Origin: a virus
Virus record (IMG/VR): IMGVR_UViG_3300025010_000181
Coordinates: 1-31,215 of that record
Reading direction: 5' to 3' (one strand)
Length of the DNA: 31,215 nt
Positions within the stretch are counted from its first letter, which is position 1; every line of letters begins with the position of its first letter. Below are positions 28,835-31,215 of the stretch, piece after piece. The notes under the pieces are model-generated. The model ran no database searches, was not told the DNA's origin, and saw only the letters and a list, made by a program, of their open reading frames with translations. The position numbers were made by a program, and so were the translations under genes.

Positions 28835-29835
28835 ACCCTAAACTCCTCTACTCCAGGAAACCCCTCCTGACCAGCCACAACTTCCGCGTAAAGGTTCACG
28901 CTCTTATCCCAGGAAGACAAGTCATCCACAGGCGCAGACTTAAGCCATCCCAGGCAACCGTCCACTCTGGTCTGGTAAACCTTCGGCACCCCGTCCATGT
29001 TCTTCAAGTCTTCAAATGCCTGGATTAATTTGGCTCTCGGTGTTACTGGATCCGGGGCCACTGGTGGAGCCTGGAACAATGCCGCCGTAGCCTTAGCCCC
29101 TTTGGACATCATGGCGGCCGCTTCAACCTTCAGGCTATCGCTGGACCTGCGGACCCTGGAGAAAATCAGGAACCCCGTCTTAAGATCATCAGGTGCAAAC
29201 CCTGTCATCATCCCGGCAAGTTCCCGGATGGTCTTCAAGTTAGCCTTAGTCTCAGCCTTTGGCTGGGCGAATTTCATCTCAGCGTCAAAGTGGGCCCGGC
29301 GTTTGTACATGGTATCGTACTTGGTAGGGAATTTCCCTTCCTTGGTATAACCGTCGGTGAAAGCCTCTTCCTTGCTCCAAAGTTCCATGCACCTTTCCCA
29401 GACGTTATACTCCGTGGTGCAGAGGCTGGAGTGGCGCTCTGTCCCGTCGTCCTGGATGACAAAGGATTGTTTAGTCACCCGTTTACCGACGACCATCTTC
29501 CTGGTAGTCGGGCTGGCGTCCATGGCCTTCCTGAGCATGGGGTTTATGTCCACCTCTTCCACAATGCTCTCGCTGGAGCCTGAAATTCCGCTGATGCCCT
29601 TAGCCTCGGCGATTTTGTACATTAGCTGGGGGTCTGGCATCCATGATGGAGTGTCCCGGCTCCCCACGTTGGAAAAATCGTTCTCTAATTTGTTTTTATC
29701 GTAGAGAACCTTGGTAATCACCGCCTCGAACTGCTCTGGTAGCTCCCGGATTGCGTCCATGTTCACATAAACTGCCCGGTCGCCTGGCTTTGCAGTGTCC
29801 AGGTATTTTTTGTCTTCTGCGCTTACTTGTATCAT
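28831..29835 (-). CDS. Unrecognised early protein, possible recombination function (334 aa)
   Basis: AGGAG lies seven bases before ATG 29835. An acidic N-terminal segment is followed by MYKIAEAKGISGIS, a middle strand region (GKRVTKQSFVIQDDGTERH), and a helical part with KRRAHFDAEMKFAQPKAETKAN, in part, then TIRELAGMMTGF. The 'iAeakGi' start and the later alanine/arginine helix faintly recall single-strand annealing proteins (RecT/ERF type). I cannot confirm this; there is no Walker motif or nuclease motif. It is the largest gene of the right-hand block and is followed by a run of small coupled genes. Confidence 0.6.
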   Translation of the reverse strand: MIQVSAEDKKYLDTAKPGDRAVYVNMDAIRELPEQFEAVITKVLYDKNKLENDFSNVGSRDTPSWMPDPQLMYKIAEAKGISGISGSSESIVEEVDINPMLRKAMDASPTTRKMVVGKRVTKQSFVIQDDGTERHSSLCTTEYNVWERCMELWSKEEAFTDGYTKEGKFPTKYDTMYKRRAHFDAEMKFAQPKAETKANLKTIRELAGMMTGFAPDDLKTGFLIFSRVRRSSDSLKVEAAAMMSKGAKATAALFQAPPVAPDPVTPRAKLIQAFEDLKNMDGVPKVYQTRVDGCLGWLKSAPVDDLSSWDKSVNLYAEVVAGQEGFPGVEEFRV

Positions 29836-29849
29836 TCATTAGCTCCTAA

Positions 29850-30047
29850 TTATCCGGCATTGAGTGACGAGTGAAGAACCCCACGGTTATTTTTACTCGT
29901 CATTCCAATTTCTTGAAATTTCCAATCTTCAACTTTCCCAGGAAGATTGGCAAAACCGATTGCGTCTTTCTCATCTTCTGCAGCTATTACATGGGAATCA
30001 TATTCATCCCACCCGTACTTGTCCGTAGACACAATAAAAATTTTCAT
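29850..30047 (-). CDS. Small conserved-type phage protein (65 aa)
   Basis: The sequence MKIFIVSTDKYGWDEYDSHVIAAEDEKDAIGF has the strand, acidic loop, helix pattern of a small phage protein seen in many genomes without known function. GGAG lies eight bases before the ATG, in a 15-base leader behind the promoter at 30070-30098. It is the first gene of the leftward operon that includes the 334-residue gene, so it should be expressed early and strongly. Confidence 0.7.
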   Translation of the reverse strand: MKIFIVSTDKYGWDEYDSHVIAAEDEKDAIGFANLPGKVEDWKFQEIGMTSKNNRGVLHSSLNAG

Positions 30048-30069
30048 TGTTGTCGTCTCCTATAAACCA

Positions 30070-30098
30070 AGTATAAACCAATCCTAAGCCAGTGTCAA
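30070..30098 (-). promoter_or_regulatory. sigma70-type promoter for the 30047 gene
   Basis: Perfect TTGACA (30098-30093), a 17-base spacer and TATACT (30075-30070) on the minus strand; +1 near 30063. It lies in the last codons of the 294-residue gene. From the spacer to the leader it repeats the promoter at 446-473 almost base for base (GGTTTATACTTGGTTTATAG). Confidence 0.88.
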
Positions 30099-30968
30099 CA
30101 TAATTTTTTTCACTGCCTTATCCCTATCAAGTTCCAACGGGACCAAGTCCTTCACCACTCCGCCGGATTCCGCGGCCTTCAGGATCACTCCATACCTGTG
30201 GTCATCAATCCCGATCCCCTTCTTCTTGGCGTAACCGAGGACCATATCCCTGGAAGTCATCATGCCCTTGCCAGCCTTCCACGACACCATGGATGCGTCC
30301 CACCAGAATCCGACCAGCGGTTCCCAGTCGATTACCACCCCTTCCACCTTGGGCCACATCTTCATCCCTACCGGGGCCATGAGTGCAAAGAAGACGGAAA
30401 GTAACGTTTGGAGTAAAATTTCAATCCAGTCAGCGGGAACTCCCGACACCCGAGAATAATACTGGTACACCGTTTCCCTGGGAGTCACCGCCACGGTTTC
30501 CAGGCGCATGGCCTCAAGTTTTCCTTGGATCACCGCCAGACGTGCGTCCTGAGCCTGTTTCTCGGCTTCCATAGACTTGGATGCTTCTTGGTATCGGTCC
30601 CGCGCCCAAAGGCTATTGGTGACGGTAACGGGGGCCTTGAGGATGGCGTCACGCTCACGCTCCAGGTCGGCTATCGTTTGCGACTGGCCTTTCGCCCTGA
30701 CTGCCTCGGTAGCCTGTCGTCTCCCCTCTTCACCTAGGGCCGCGTGTTGGCCTGAGCTGGTGTTGATCACCGAGAACACGATCACCAGCAGGTAAAGCCA
30801 TCGGGGGCCTTTCTGGGATAGTCCGATTAGGAATGCGGTCAAGGCTAGGCCGGATATGGCCGCCAAGGCCCATGGGATACCGTCCTGGTTGAACCGCCAG
30901 AAGTAGTAGTAGACCTCTAGGAATGCACCAAGGGCTATCAATGACGTGGGTAGGATGTAGTTTAGCAT
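30084..30968 (-). CDS. Multi-helix membrane protein with coiled coil (294 aa)
   Basis: Three or four membrane helices are likely in the first 75 residues (YILPTSLIALGAFLEVYYYF, ALAAISGLALTAFLIGL, WLYLLVIVFSVINT). A coiled coil follows at about 75-150 (QTIADLERERDAILK, then EAEKQAQDARLAVIQGKLE), another membrane segment near 180-200 (ILLQTLLSVFFALMAPVG), and a soluble C-terminal part. The C-terminus (SRDMVLGYAKKKGIGID, then YGVILKAAESGGVVKDL) looks like a small winged-helix-type unit. No function is known; a membrane sensor with a DNA- or protein-binding tail is a guess. The start overlaps the 64-residue gene. Confidence 0.65.
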   Translation of the reverse strand: MLNYILPTSLIALGAFLEVYYYFWRFNQDGIPWALAAISGLALTAFLIGLSQKGPRWLYLLVIVFSVINTSSGQHAALGEEGRRQATEAVRAKGQSQTIADLERERDAILKAPVTVTNSLWARDRYQEASKSMEAEKQAQDARLAVIQGKLEAMRLETVAVTPRETVYQYYSRVSGVPADWIEILLQTLLSVFFALMAPVGMKMWPKVEGVVIDWEPLVGFWWDASMVSWKAGKGMMTSRDMVLGYAKKKGIGIDDHRYGVILKAAESGGVVKDLVPLELDRDKAVKKIMLTLA

Positions 30969-31156
30969 GGGTCCAGCGCCTCACACCGCGCCAACAAAAC
31001 CCCGCCGAAATCCTCAGCGATCAAACCAGCCTCGCTCTTATTGTCCTCATGGAATACCTGGGCATTATCCCTGTCTTTCGTCCAGTGCGCCCCGAAGATA
31101 TTCCAGGACTGCATATAGAGTTCGCAGTGTGGTATTTTTATTATGTAGCCTGTCAT
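30962..31156 (-). CDS. Small protein, unknown function (64 aa)
   Basis: AGGGGA lies about six bases before ATG 31156. The sequence (MTGYIIKIPHCELYMQSW, then HWTKDRDNAQVFHEDNKSEAGLI) is reminiscent of small phage proteins with a strand, loop, helix order. The stop overlaps the next start by seven bases (ATGCTAA). Function unknown. Confidence 0.62.
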   Translation of the reverse strand: MTGYIIKIPHCELYMQSWNIFGAHWTKDRDNAQVFHEDNKSEAGLIAEDFGGVLLARCEALDPC

Positions 31157-31168
31157 CTTTTTCCCCTA

Positions 31169-31213
31169 TTAAAAAATTACGATCATAGAATCGTGCATTG
31201 GTTTACCTGTTTC
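31169..31213 (-). CDS. Possible C-terminal end of a gene entering from the right edge
   Basis: On the minus strand one frame from the edge stays open for 14 codons (ETGKPMHDSMIVIF) and stops at TAA just before the ribosome site of the next gene. The other two frames stop sooner. If the window is a circular genome opened here, this frame continues exactly from the leucine-rich-repeat gene at 1-178 through one CCG codon. Too short to be sure. Confidence 0.3.
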   Translation of the reverse strand, partial: ETGKPMHDSMIVIF

Positions 31214-31215
31214 CG

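Overview
The window is most of the genome, possibly all of it apart from its ends, of a tailed double-stranded DNA bacteriophage. Gene order is that of a siphovirus: terminase, portal, MuF-like protein, protease/scaffold, decoration protein, major capsid, connectors, tail tube, tail chaperone, tape measure of 970 residues, distal tail proteins, tailspike, lysis genes. There is no sheath gene and no integrase, excisionase or recognisable lysogeny repressor, so a lytic lifestyle is the simpler reading. The host cannot be named from the sequence. It is probably a diderm bacterium, because the lysis cassette carries spanin-like proteins and the phage encodes a lipoprotein. Promoters are of the sigma70 type (TTGACA / TATAAT).

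Layout. Bases 1-3833 (minus strand): an AT-rich early block with an AbrB-like DNA-binding protein, a primase-helicase, small proteins and the start of a leucine-rich-repeat protein cut by the window edge. Bases 3834-4248: a divergent control region holding seven copies of TGCGCA, paired TTAAGC/GCTTAA boxes, a 15-bp perfect inverted repeat, a (TG)11 tract and an AT-rich core. It is a good candidate for replication origin and/or early/late switch. Bases 4249-11698 (plus): packaging and head genes, closed by an intrinsic terminator. Bases 11750-12800: a regulatory and RNA interlude with a promoter, three small genes, tRNA-Thr(UGU), and a structured stretch ending in a tRNA-like fold. Bases 12800-24545: connectors and tail. 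Bases 24547-26247: lysis cassette with two coiled-coil membrane proteins read from overlapping frames. Bases 26222-31215 (minus): an accessory/early block with a lipoprotein, membrane proteins, an HTH protein, a DUF4406-like protein, a possible recombination protein and many small proteins coupled by 4-bp overlaps.

The strongest unusual signal is regulatory. At four sites (4249, 8654, 11825, 12800) a sigma70-like promoter is placed so that its predicted +1 falls exactly on the A of an ATG start codon. A fifth (3833) falls two bases away. None of these starts has a well-placed Shine-Dalgarno sequence, while most other genes do. This suggests that the phage makes leaderless mRNAs at the heads of its main transcription units. 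The 12800 start also lies in a 9-bp perfect inverted repeat that would hide the start codon in read-through RNA.

Other points worth checking are a nested scaffold start inside the protease gene, the double-frame spanin-like pair, a tRNA-like element with an oversized anticodon loop, repeated GGTTTATA promoter boxes, and a frame-consistent join of the two window ends that would fit a circular map.
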